Source: Oscillospiraceae bacterium (GTDB lineage: Bacteria > Bacillota > Clostridia > Oscillospirales > Ruminococcaceae). From it: a stretch of DNA of 8,626 bases. The notes under the pieces are model-generated. The model was not told the DNA's origin and did not search any database. It was given only the letters and a program-made list of their open reading frames with translations. Below, in pieces: positions 1 to 5,748 of this stretch (position 1 is its first letter; every line of letters begins with the position of its first letter). The position numbers were made by a program, and so were the translations under genes. The stretch spans positions 1 through 8,626 of the forward strand of contig JAEDNF010000057.1 in assembly GCA_016302655.1 (NCBI GenBank). Reading direction: 5' to 3'.

Positions 1-1050
1 ACAGGCTACAAGCTCTCCTATACGGTAAAACGGTATTCTGTCCGCTAAAAACGCTCCGACAGCCGCCTCGTTTGCGCTGTTCAGCACGGTGCAGGCTGTA
101 CCGCCCATATCAAGCGCCCGTCTTGCGTATTTAAGGCACAAAAAGGTGTCCTCATCCGCCTTTTCAAAGGTCAGCGTTCCTATATCAAACAGCGACAGCC
201 TTTTTGCAGGAGACGGAAGGCGCTTTGGATATGTCAGGGCAAACTGTATCGGTATACGCATATCCGGTACGCCCATCTGACCTATCACCGAGCCGTCCTC
301 AAACTCTACCGCAGAGTGAAGTATGCTCTGTCTGTGTACATTTATCTCTACCTGACAAGGTTTAACACTAAACAGCCACACCGCTTCGATAAGCTCAAGT
401 CCTTTGTTCATAAGTGTAGCAGAGTCGGTGGTTATTTTTTGTCCCATATCCCAGTTTGGGTGCTTCAGCGCCTGCTCTTTTGTAACGGTTTTAAGGCGCT
501 CGGTATCATAGCCGAAAAAAGGTCCGCCCGACGCTGTGAGCAGTATCCTCTCGATCTTACTGCCGCCGCTTGCCATAAGCGACTGGAATATAGCGGAATG
601 CTCGCTGTCTATAGGCAGTATCGGCAGATTCTTTTCAGCCGCTTTTTTCATCACCAGTTCTCCGCCTGTAACAAGCGTCTCCTTATTGGCAAGCGCCACC
701 TTATTTCCTGCATCAAGCGCCGCAAGAGTGGGTTTAAGTCCGACCATACCAACAACAGAGTTCACAACGGCGTCGTTTTTCATACTTGCCGCTTCACAAA
801 GTCCATCCATACCGCAAAGTATCTTTATATCGGTATCCGAGAGCCTTTGCTTCATATCACCGTAACAAGACTCATCGTAAATGCACACCGTATGCGGCAT
901 AAACTCACGAGCCTGCTTTTCAAGAAGTTCGGTACTATGTGCGGCACAAAGAACGGTAGGCTTTATCCCGTGCATTCTGCACACATCAAGCGTCTGCGTT
1001 CCTATTGAGCCTGTGCTTCCGAGAATCGTTATATTTTCTATATTACTCAA
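1..1050 (-). CDS. dxr: 1-deoxy-D-xylulose 5-phosphate reductoisomerase (DXR), 3' end cut by the window edge
   Basis: Cytosolic, NADPH-dependent enzyme that turns 1-deoxy-D-xylulose 5-phosphate into 2-C-methyl-D-erythritol 4-phosphate, the committed step of the MEP isoprenoid pathway. The frame is open for 350 codons to base 1; the family is about 380-400 residues, so roughly the last 30-50 are missing. Visible motifs: NADPH-binding GSTGSIG (residues 11-17), ANKETLVTGG (121-130), the metal-binding DSEHSA (148-153, D148 and E150), ASGGPF (173-178), the flexible loop HPNWDMG (197-203), TTDSATLMNKGLE (207-219), and SANEAA (325-330). The start is TTG at 1050-1048. An in-frame TAA lies two codons upstream, a GAGGT ribosome site lies 5 bases before it, and no ATG comes before the GSTGSIG motif. 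It is the last gene seen of the hom-pyrH-frr-uppS-cdsA-dxr operon, 67 bases after cdsA, with a hairpin in the gap. Product assignment is very secure. Confidence 0.97.
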   Translation of the reverse strand, partial: MSNIENITILGSTGSIGTQTLDVCRMHGIKPTVLCAAHSTELLEKQAREFMPHTVCIYDESCYGDMKQRLSDTDIKILCGMDGLCEAASMKNDAVVNSVVGMVGLKPTLAALDAGNKVALANKETLVTGGELVMKKAAEKNLPILPIDSEHSAIFQSLMASGGSKIERILLTASGGPFFGYDTERLKTVTKEQALKHPNWDMGQKITTDSATLMNKGLELIEAVWLFSVKPCQVEINVHRQSILHSAVEFEDGSVIGQMGVPDMRIPIQFALTYPKRLPSPAKRLSLFDIGTLTFEKADEDTFLCLKYARRALDMGGTACTVLNSANEAAVGAFLADRIPFYRIGELVAC

Positions 1051-1070
1051 TTCTTACCTCTTTATGACAA

Positions 1071-1103
1071 ACAATGCCGAAGAGTATTCCGCTTCGGCAT
1101 TGT
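1071..1103 (-). other. Intercistronic hairpin between cdsA and dxr
   Basis: A perfect inverted repeat with 12-bp arms (ACAATGCCGAAG at 1071-1082 and its complement at 1092-1103) and a 9-base loop lies between the cdsA stop and the dxr ribosome site. In the direction of transcription it is followed by TTGTC, not a run of T, so it is a poor intrinsic terminator. It ends about 10 bases before the GAGGT site of dxr. It may be a processing, stability or partial-attenuation element that tunes dxr; that role is inferred. Confidence 0.7.
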
Positions 1104-1117
1104 AATTTGATTTTCTA

Positions 1118-1969
1118 TCACGCTATAGGTGTTATCGGGAAATATATCTGGAACATCATATACGCAAAAGGAGCCGCAAGAAGAATGCTGTCGAAGCGGT
1201 CAAGCACGCCGCCGTGTCCGGGCAGCAAATTGCCGAAATCCTTAACCGAGCATTCACGCTTTACAAGAGAAGCCGACAAATCGCCGACTACGCCCAGTCC
1301 CGATATTACAAGCGCAAGCAATGTAAGATATATCCAGTTAACGCTGAATGTATGCGCTCCGCAGTTTATAAGGCTGTCGATTAATTCATAGCTGAAGCTC
1401 ATAATGACCGCAAAAATACCGGATGTTACTATTCCTCCGACAAAGCCTTCCCACGATTTCTTTGGGCTTATGGAAGGACACATCTTATGCTTTCCTAAGA
1501 AAGTTCCGACAAAATAAGCTCCTGCATCGCCTATCCATGCGCTTACCATTGTGTAAACGATAAGGAAGGTCGCATGGTCGGGAAATTTACTGCGGATAAA
1601 AGCAACCGAACAAAGCGCAAGCGGTATCGCTATAGAAATAAGCGCAACAAGCGCAACCTGTTCAAACCTTGCTTTCTCGTGATTTATCAGCATACCGAGC
1701 AGCAGTATAACAACAAATCCGAAATAAATCATTCTGATGTTGTCACGAAGCGGCTCTATCCAGAACAGGAACGGTGTTGTCGCCGAAAAAAGCAGACTTA
1801 CAACAGATATGAATTTATTCTTGAGATATTTGGTAGTAACGAGCATCTCATATACGGCTATTACCGAAAACGCTGTCATAGCGATGTAATATAAGATCTC
1901 GTTGTTAAGTGCAATGATAAGAATGCCTATAGGTATCGCTATCAAAGCGGTCACTATTCTGGTTCCCAT
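1118..1969 (-). CDS. cdsA: Phosphatidate cytidylyltransferase (CDP-diacylglycerol synthase)
   Basis: Integral membrane enzyme that makes CDP-diacylglycerol from phosphatidic acid and CTP, the branch point for phosphatidylglycerol, cardiolipin and related lipids. The 283-residue length is normal. The sequence is mostly hydrophobic, with membrane segments visible around residues 5-22, 26-44, 53-70, 80-95, 104-125, 132-156, 176-193, 211-228 and 260-277. The family signature lies near the C-terminus: S234...VKR...VKDFGN, then GHGGVLDRFD ending at D260. A second conserved stretch, SPKKSWEG, is at 168-175. The ATG has an AAAGGA site 5 bases upstream. It starts 23 bases after uppS and belongs to the same operon. 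Next to uppS and dxr it forms a lipid/isoprenoid block. Assignment is very secure. Confidence 0.97.
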   Translation of the reverse strand: MGTRIVTALIAIPIGILIIALNNEILYYIAMTAFSVIAVYEMLVTTKYLKNKFISVVSLLFSATTPFLFWIEPLRDNIRMIYFGFVVILLLGMLINHEKARFEQVALVALISIAIPLALCSVAFIRSKFPDHATFLIVYTMVSAWIGDAGAYFVGTFLGKHKMCPSISPKKSWEGFVGGIVTSGIFAVIMSFSYELIDSLINCGAHTFSVNWIYLTLLALVISGLGVVGDLSASLVKRECSVKDFGNLLPGHGGVLDRFDSILLAAPFAYMMFQIYFPITPIA

Positions 1970-1992
1970 GTTGTTCCTTTCCGAAGGTTATA

Positions 1993-2712
1993 TCAAAGTC
2001 CGCCGAATCTGCGGTTTCTGCGTGCGTATTCTTCACACGCCGCTATAAGATCTTTCTTTGTAAAATCAGGCCAGAGCACATCCATAAACAGCAGTTCCGC
2101 ATAAGCGCCCTGCCATATAAGGAAATTTGATATTCTCTGTTCTCCGCTCGGTCGGATAATAAGATCTACAGGTGGTATACCCTTAGTGTAAAGATAATTT
2201 TCAAAATCGTCTTCCGTAAAACCGTCAAGGTCGGTCTTTCCGTCCTTATAGTCCGCCGCAAGCCGTTTTGCCGCCCTCAGTATCTCGTCCCTGCCGCCGT
2301 AATTGAGCGCAACAAGTACATACAGCCCGTCGTTGTCCTTTGACACATCCTCTATCTCGACAAGTCTTTGCTGTATATCGCTGTCGAAAGCGGATTTATC
2401 GCCGAGAAAAATGATCCTCGTGTTTTTTTGCGCCATACTGCGGATATCGTCAAGATAACTGACAAGCAGTTTCATTATAGCGTCAACTTCGTCTTTGGGG
2501 CGCTTCCAGTTCTCTGTCGAAAACGCATAGAAGGTGCAGTATTTTATTCCGATTTCACGGCAGTTCTCAACTGTTTTTCTGAATACCTTTGCGCCCTGCG
2601 AATGACCTGCCTTACGGGGCAGACCTCTCTTTTTCGCCCATCGTCCGTTTCCGTCCATAATAAATCCGACATGGCACGGAATATTGGTTAGTATTTTTCC
2701 CTTTTCTGCCAA
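1993..2712 (-). CDS. uppS: Isoprenyl transferase, undecaprenyl diphosphate synthase family
   Basis: Cis-prenyltransferase that extends farnesyl diphosphate with isopentenyl diphosphate to give the C55 lipid carrier used for peptidoglycan and wall polymers. The 239 residues show HVGFIMDGNGRWA (14-26, with catalytic Asp20), FYAFSTENWKRP (61-72), and the signature RPSGEQRISNFLIWQ (187-201, with R187, E191, R193 and S195 in the diphosphate-binding positions). Glu206 follows in AYAELLF, and the C-terminus ends in RRFGG plus one residue. The start is TTG at 2712, two bases after the frr TAA. No ATG or GTG precedes the HVGF motif, and no clear ribosome site lies at normal distance; an AAGGAA sits about 17 bases upstream, inside the end of frr. 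Translational coupling to frr is therefore likely (inferred). Product secure; exact first codon less so. Confidence 0.95.
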   Translation of the reverse strand: MAEKGKILTNIPCHVGFIMDGNGRWAKKRGLPRKAGHSQGAKVFRKTVENCREIGIKYCTFYAFSTENWKRPKDEVDAIMKLLVSYLDDIRSMAQKNTRIIFLGDKSAFDSDIQQRLVEIEDVSKDNDGLYVLVALNYGGRDEILRAAKRLAADYKDGKTDLDGFTEDDFENYLYTKGIPPVDLIIRPSGEQRISNFLIWQGAYAELLFMDVLWPDFTKKDLIAACEEYARRNRRFGGL

Positions 2713-2714
2713 TT

Positions 2715-3269
2715 TTATACCGTCATTATTTCCTTTTCTTTTGCACTGCAGGCAGCGTCCATCTCGTCACAGTACTTGTCTGTGAGTTTCTGGATATCCT
2801 TTTCGCAGTTCTTCATATCGTCCTCGGTTATCTCGGAGTTCTTCTTCATAGCCTTGAACTTTTCCATAGCGTCTCTGCGGACATTGCGGACTGCTACCTT
2901 GCCGTCCTCGGCAAGCTTCTTAACCTGCTTGCAAAGCTCTTTTCTTCTTTCCTCTGTAAGCTGAGGGAATGTTATACGGATAGCTTTGCCGTCATTGGTA
3001 GGAGTTATACCGATATCGCTGGCTAAAATTGCCTTTTCTATAGGCTTCAGAGTCGATGCGTCCCAAGGAGTGATAACAAGCACTCTGGCTTCCGATACTG
3101 CGATAGCCGCCATTGCGTTTATCTGTGTGGGAACGCCGTAGTAATCTACCGTTATCTTGTCTAAAACGGCAGGATTTGCTCTTCCTGCACGGATAGACGC
3201 ATACTCCGTCTCAATAGAACTTACGCACTTGCTCATTTTTTCCTTAGCGGTATTCATTACTTCTTTCAT
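2715..3269 (-). CDS. frr: Ribosome recycling factor
   Basis: Cytosolic factor that, with EF-G, splits post-termination ribosomes into subunits. The 184 residues match the usual length of about 185. Family stretches are SIRAGRANPAVLDKITVDYYG-like at 25-45, NDGKAIRITFPQLTEERRKEL at about 92-112 and VAVRNVRRDAMEKFK at 125-139, with the basic residues R128, R131 and R132 on the long helical arm. The N- and C-terminal helical stretches frame a small central domain, as expected. The ATG has an AAAGGA site with an 8-base spacer. The gene lies 37 bases after pyrH and 2 bases before uppS, the order conserved across most bacteria. Assignment is very secure. Confidence 0.98.
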   Translation of the reverse strand: MKEVMNTAKEKMSKCVSSIETEYASIRAGRANPAVLDKITVDYYGVPTQINAMAAIAVSEARVLVITPWDASTLKPIEKAILASDIGITPTNDGKAIRITFPQLTEERRKELCKQVKKLAEDGKVAVRNVRRDAMEKFKAMKKNSEITEDDMKNCEKDIQKLTDKYCDEMDAACSAKEKEIMTV

Positions 3270-3306
3270 GGTAATTTTCCTTTCGGGTATATTTTATCGT
3301 TTTTAT

Positions 3307-4026
3307 TTACTTATCACTTACTACAGTACCGATCTTCTCTCCCATAACAGCGTCAAAAATGTTATCGGGTCTGCTGAGATCGAATACAAGTATAGGAGTC
3401 TTGTTCTCTCTGCACATTGCCGCTGCGGCGCTGTCCATGACCTTGAGGCTCTGTACGAGAATCTGCTGATGTGTAAGATAGTCATACTTGATAGCGTCGC
3501 TGTACATATGCGGATCTTTATCGTAAATACCGTCTACCATTGTAGCCTTAAGAAGAATATCGGCATTTATCTCTGCGGCTCTGAGTGCCGCCGCACTGTC
3601 GGTCGAGAAGAACGGACTGCCCGTACCGCATCCGAAAATTACTATTCTTCCCTTTTCAAAATGCCTTACAGCCTTCTGTCTGATATACGGCTCTGCTACC
3701 TGCTTCATATCTATAGCGGTCTGAACACGCACCTGACAGCCCAGACTCTCAAGCACATCGGCAACGGCAAGTGCATTCATAGCGGTGGCAAGCATACCGA
3801 TATGGTCAGCTCTTACTCTGTCCATACTCTCGCTTGAACGGCCTCTCCAGTAGTTTCCGCCGCCGACAACTATGCCTATCTCCGTTCCGACATCATAGCA
3901 TTTTTTGATGCTCTTGCATATCTCGGTGACAGTGGGCATATCAAGTCCCATCTTCTTATCGCCTGCAAGCGCCTCGCCGCTTAACTTCAGAAGAATCCTC
4001 TTGTACTTCGGTTGATTTTGAGACAT
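3307..4026 (-). CDS. pyrH: Uridylate kinase (UMP kinase)
   Basis: Amino-acid-kinase-fold enzyme that phosphorylates UMP to UDP with ATP; bacterial forms are hexamers, commonly activated by GTP and inhibited by UTP. The 239 residues fit the family. Visible: the phosphate loop KLSGEAL (14-20), [11 protein letters not shown] (53-63), the UMP-binding region [15 protein letters not shown] (73-87), [13 protein letters not shown] (131-143), and the ATP-side stretch [15 protein letters not shown] (158-172). The start chosen is the ATG at 4026, because an AAAGGA site sits 8 bases upstream. The frame is open upstream to a TTG at 4068, but that would overlap the end of hom, lacks a ribosome site and adds a non-conserved tail. 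It lies 31 bases after hom and 37 before frr. In most bacteria tsf precedes pyrH; here hom does. Confidence 0.97.
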   Translation of the reverse strand: MSQNQPKYKRILLKLSGEALAGDKKMGLDMPTVTEICKSIKKCYDVGTEIGIVVGGGNYWRGRSSESMDRVRADHIGMLATAMNALAVADVLESLGCQVRVQTAIDMKQVAEPYIRQKAVRHFEKGRIVIFGCGTGSPFFSTDSAAALRAAEINADILLKATMVDGIYDKDPHMYSDAIKYDYLTHQQILVQSLKVMDSAAAAMCRENKTPILVFDLSRPDNIFDAVMGEKIGTVVSDK

Positions 4027-4051
4027 ATCGTTATTCCTTTCAGATGAAATA

Positions 4052-4063
4052 TATTGATCAATA
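4052..4063. repeat. 12-bp AT-rich palindrome across the hom stop codon
   Basis: TATTGATCAATA is a perfect palindrome overlapping the hom TGA and lying about 26 bases before the pyrH start. It could be chance in AT-rich spacer DNA or a small operator-like site. No function can be assigned. Confidence 0.4.
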
Positions 4064-5281
4064 ATCAAGCACTCTTATGTGACCGAGCACCTTGTCTCCG
4101 AGCTTAGCAAGCGCTTCGCCTCTGTCCTTCTCGCTCATAGCCGGAGCTATGAATGCAAGCTCATCATCGGCGGCACCCTTTCTGGTAAGATAAGAAACCT
4201 TGCCGAACAGGGCCTCTGCCTCATCCTTTGAAACGCCCTTTACTCTTATATAACTTTCAAGTACTATATTATTCGTATCTTCGATAAAGTCCTGATCGCT
4301 GTCTTCCCAGTAAAGAGACTTACTTGAAGCCTTCATCTTAACGGCAATAACAACATCCGCAACTACTGCGCTTGCCGTAGGCAGTTTTCCTGCGCCCTTG
4401 CCGTAGAACACAACATCGCCTGTAGAGTCGCCTCTTACAAGTATTGCGTTGAATACATCGTTAACGCCTGCAAGCTGGCTGTCAGCATGGATAAATGCCG
4501 GGCATACCATAACCGCTACCTTGTCGTTTTCCTGTCTTGAAGCCCAGCCGATAAGCTTTATCGAGCCGCCGAAGCTCTCGCAGTATTCTACATCTTCGGG
4601 AGTAATAGCCGTAATTCCTTCGGTGTGGATATTATCGGGATAAACATGCTTTCCGAATGCAAGAGAAGCAAGTATGCATATCTTTCTGCAAGCGTCGATT
4701 CCGTCAACATCTGCAGAAGGATTACGCTCTGCATATCCGAGCTCCTGTGCCGTCTTAAGCGCAGTATCAAACGCCATATTGTCACGGATCATTTTCGTAA
4801 GAATGAAGTTTGTCGTGCCGTTTAATATACCTGCTATTTCATCGATGCGGTTTGCGGAAAGGCACTGATGAAGAGGTCTTATTATCGGGATACCGCCGCC
4901 TACACTCGCTTCAAAGAAGAAGTTAACGCCCTTTTCATGAGCTATCTTAAGAAGCTCTGCGCCCTTTTTGGCAACCAGCTCCTTATTGGATGTAACTACG
5001 CTTTTTCCGGCAAGCAGTGATGACTTTACAAAGTCGTATGACGGGTTGATGCCGCCGATAACTTCTACCACTACCGATATCTCGGGATCGTTCAGTATGA
5101 TATTGAAATCCTTTATGAATGTATCCTTATAAGGACTGTCGGGAAAATCACGCAGATCAAGTATATACTTTATCTCTATCTCCTGACCTGCCTTTTTGAT
5201 AAGGCCTTCTCTGTTCTTCTCGATTACTTCTACCGTGCCCGAACCAACCACACCGTAGCCGAGAACTGCTATTTTTGCCAT
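4058..5281 (-). CDS. hom: Homoserine dehydrogenase
   Basis: NAD(P)-dependent enzyme that reduces aspartate semialdehyde to homoserine, the branch leading to threonine and methionine. The Rossmann motif GYGVVGSGT is at residues 8-16, TSNKELVA at 97-104, and NGTTNFIL at 154-161. The catalytic block spans about 178-204 (AQELGYAE...DGIDACRK), with E185, D196 and K200 matching the yeast enzyme's substrate and catalytic residues. [21 protein letters not shown] (284-304) is also typical. After residue about 340 there is a short ACT-like segment (YIRVKGV to the C-terminus), smaller than the usual regulatory ACT domain. The total of 407 is below the roughly 430 of ACT-bearing homologues. The ATG has a GGAGGA site and is the first gene of the operon, behind a sigma-A promoter. 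Finding it directly upstream of pyrH is unusual. Confidence 0.97.
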   Translation of the reverse strand: MAKIAVLGYGVVGSGTVEVIEKNREGLIKKAGQEIEIKYILDLRDFPDSPYKDTFIKDFNIILNDPEISVVVEVIGGINPSYDFVKSSLLAGKSVVTSNKELVAKKGAELLKIAHEKGVNFFFEASVGGGIPIIRPLHQCLSANRIDEIAGILNGTTNFILTKMIRDNMAFDTALKTAQELGYAERNPSADVDGIDACRKICILASLAFGKHVYPDNIHTEGITAITPEDVEYCESFGGSIKLIGWASRQENDKVAVMVCPAFIHADSQLAGVNDVFNAILVRGDSTGDVVFYGKGAGKLPTASAVVADVVIAVKMKASSKSLYWEDSDQDFIEDTNNIVLESYIRVKGVSKDEAEALFGKVSYLTRKGAADDELAFIAPAMSEKDRGEALAKLGDKVLGHIRVLDY

Positions 5282-5288
5282 TGCGAAC

Positions 5289-5296
5289 TTTCCTCC
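5289..5296 (-). promoter_or_regulatory. Ribosome binding site of hom
   Basis: On the minus strand GGAGGAAA lies 7 bases before the hom ATG. It is the strongest Shine-Dalgarno match of the leftward operon and supports the chosen start, placing the Rossmann motif at residue 8. Confidence 0.9.
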
Positions 5297-5326
5297 GGTT
5301 TCTTTTGTTCGATTTATACAGCTTTA

Positions 5327-5355
5327 AGTATAACATATTTTCCGAACGGTTACAA
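5327..5355 (-). promoter_or_regulatory. Sigma-A promoter of the hom-pyrH-frr-uppS-cdsA-dxr operon
   Basis: On the minus strand TTGTAA (5355-5350) and TATACT (5332-5327) are separated by exactly 17 bases. This predicts a transcript start near 5320 and a leader of about 40 bases, too short for a T-box or a classical riboswitch. An A/T-rich stretch lies upstream (5356-5395). No other convincing promoter was seen inside the operon, so the whole set may depend on it, although internal promoters cannot be excluded. Confidence 0.82.
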
Positions 5356-5398
5356 GTATTTTTTGAGAAATTGGTGATTTATTTATTTACAGCTTACC

Positions 5399-5420
5399 GA
5401 AATCGCAGTTATGCGATTTC
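5399..5420. repeat. Small palindrome, copy 1
   Basis: Arms AAATCGCA and TGCGATTT around a GTTA loop. A flanking G-C pair makes a 9-bp stem in this copy. The core plus the next two bases (5400-5421) recurs exactly at 5664-5685 in the same orientation. This copy sits about 45 bases upstream of the hom -35 box. It could be an operator or part of a repetitive intergenic element; neither can be settled from one window. Confidence 0.85.
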
Positions 5421-5421
5421 T

Positions 5422-5454
5422 CAGCTTGTCGGAAAAGTATTTTTCGACAAGCTG
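5422..5454. repeat. Long hairpin, 15-bp stem
   Basis: CAGCTTGTCG (5422-5431) pairs perfectly with its complement at 5445-5454. The inner GAAAA/TTTTT extends the stem to 15 bp (one G-T pair) with a three-base loop GTA. No T-run follows on either strand, so it does not look like an intrinsic terminator. It directly abuts copy 1 of the small palindrome and belongs to the palindrome-rich block. Confidence 0.8.
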
Positions 5455-5485
5455 TCAGGCTTCGAGAAACACACGCAGACGAGGA

Positions 5486-5527
5486 AAGAGTCACCGTCGG
5501 CGTACAAAGGTACGGTAGGTGACTCTT
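5486..5527. repeat. Two-part interrupted hairpin
   Basis: The outer arms AAGAGTCACC (5486-5495) and GGTGACTCTT (5518-5527) pair over 10 bp. The inner arms CGTAC (5501-5505) and GTACG (5510-5514) pair over 5 bp around an AAAG loop, with a 5-base/3-base internal bulge between them. No T-tract follows. The nested shape would suit a structured RNA or a mobile palindromic element; no promoter for an RNA was found. Confidence 0.72.
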
Positions 5528-5537
5528 GACAAAGTAA

Positions 5538-5637
5538 GCAAAAATGCTTTTGTAGAGCCGATATCGGCTCTACAAAACTATATTAAATAAAAATCAATTA
5601 AAATTCAACTTAATCCCAATAAAGCTTGCATTTTTGC
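5538..5637. repeat. 10-bp inverted repeat pair enclosing the 30-bp palindrome
   Basis: GCAAAAATGC (5538-5547) has its exact reverse complement at 5628-5637. The pair is 100 bases end to end and encloses the perfect palindrome and an AT-rich stretch. It could mark the ends of a small decayed element, but the repeat is A-rich and short, so chance is possible. Confidence 0.4.
5548..5577. repeat. Perfect 30-bp palindrome
   Basis: Two 15-base arms (TTTTGTAGAGCCGAT and its exact complement) meet without a spacer. On both strands the T-run comes before the stem and the A-run after it, the opposite of an intrinsic terminator. It may be a protein-binding site or a miniature repeat element of the intergenic kind. 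Confidence 0.85.
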
Positions 5638-5663
5638 GGTGCGTGGGTTTATCGACAGTCTTC

Positions 5664-5683
5664 AAATCGCAGTTATGCGATTT
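5664..5683. repeat. Small palindrome, copy 2, touching a -35 box
   Basis: Exact second copy of the AAATCGCA/TGCGATTT palindrome with the GTTA loop, in direct orientation 264 bases from copy 1. It ends one base before the TTGACA of the rightward promoter. A protein bound here would sit against the -35 box, so an operator role is plausible but unproven. Confidence 0.85.
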
Positions 5684-5684
5684 C

Positions 5685-5713
5685 TTGACAAGCGCAGATA
5701 AAGTTATTATAAT
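5685..5713 (+). promoter_or_regulatory. Near-consensus sigma-A promoter of the rightward surface-protein genes
   Basis: A perfect TTGACA (5685-5690) and a perfect TATAAT (5708-5713) with a 17-base spacer. The predicted start is near 5720, about 30 bases before the ATG. Such a strong core promoter usually needs either high demand or repression; the palindrome directly upstream is the obvious candidate control site. Confidence 0.92.
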
Positions 5714-5748
5714 AGTAACAGCTAAAAAACTTTGGAAAAGGACTTATC

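Larger units (their letters stand above)
5399..5690. other. Palindrome-dense intergenic block without a gene
   Basis: The 467-base gap between divergent hom and the transglutaminase gene holds no ORF with family features, RBS or coding-like character. The short frames at 5275-5529 and 5634-5882 run through repeats or into the real gene. About 290 bases of it consist largely of the inverted repeats listed separately, flanked by the two direct copies of the small palindrome. Bases 5578-5660 are mostly AT-rich, with only the inverted-repeat copy noted. This resembles a miniature inverted-repeat or repetitive intergenic element (inference); copy number in the genome would decide. Confidence 0.6.

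Noticed and set aside
316..1008. 230-codon open frame on the plus strand
   Set aside because: It lies opposite the dxr frame, which carries all family motifs. The plus-strand translation has no domain features, and no ribosome site was seen.
3157..3837. 226-codon open frame on the plus strand
   Set aside because: It runs antisense across frr and pyrH, both secure genes; a shadow frame.
4027..4068. Upstream TTG start for pyrH
   Set aside because: It would overlap hom, has no ribosome site and adds a non-conserved 14-residue tail. The ATG at 4026 has an AAAGGA site at 8 bases.
5275..5529. Short plus-strand open frame in the intergenic region
   Set aside because: It starts inside hom and runs through several hairpins; no ribosome site or domain features.
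5526..5554. TTGACA as a promoter within the palindrome block
   Set aside because: No acceptable -10 box lies 16-18 bases downstream; the hexamer there is TTTGTA.
5548..5577. 30-bp palindrome as a bidirectional terminator
   Set aside because: T-runs precede and A-runs follow the stem on both strands, the reverse of a terminator, and the two flanking genes point away from it.
5400..5685. CRISPR array from the repeated palindromes
   Set aside because: Only two copies, about 242 bases apart, with no regular spacers and no cas genes.
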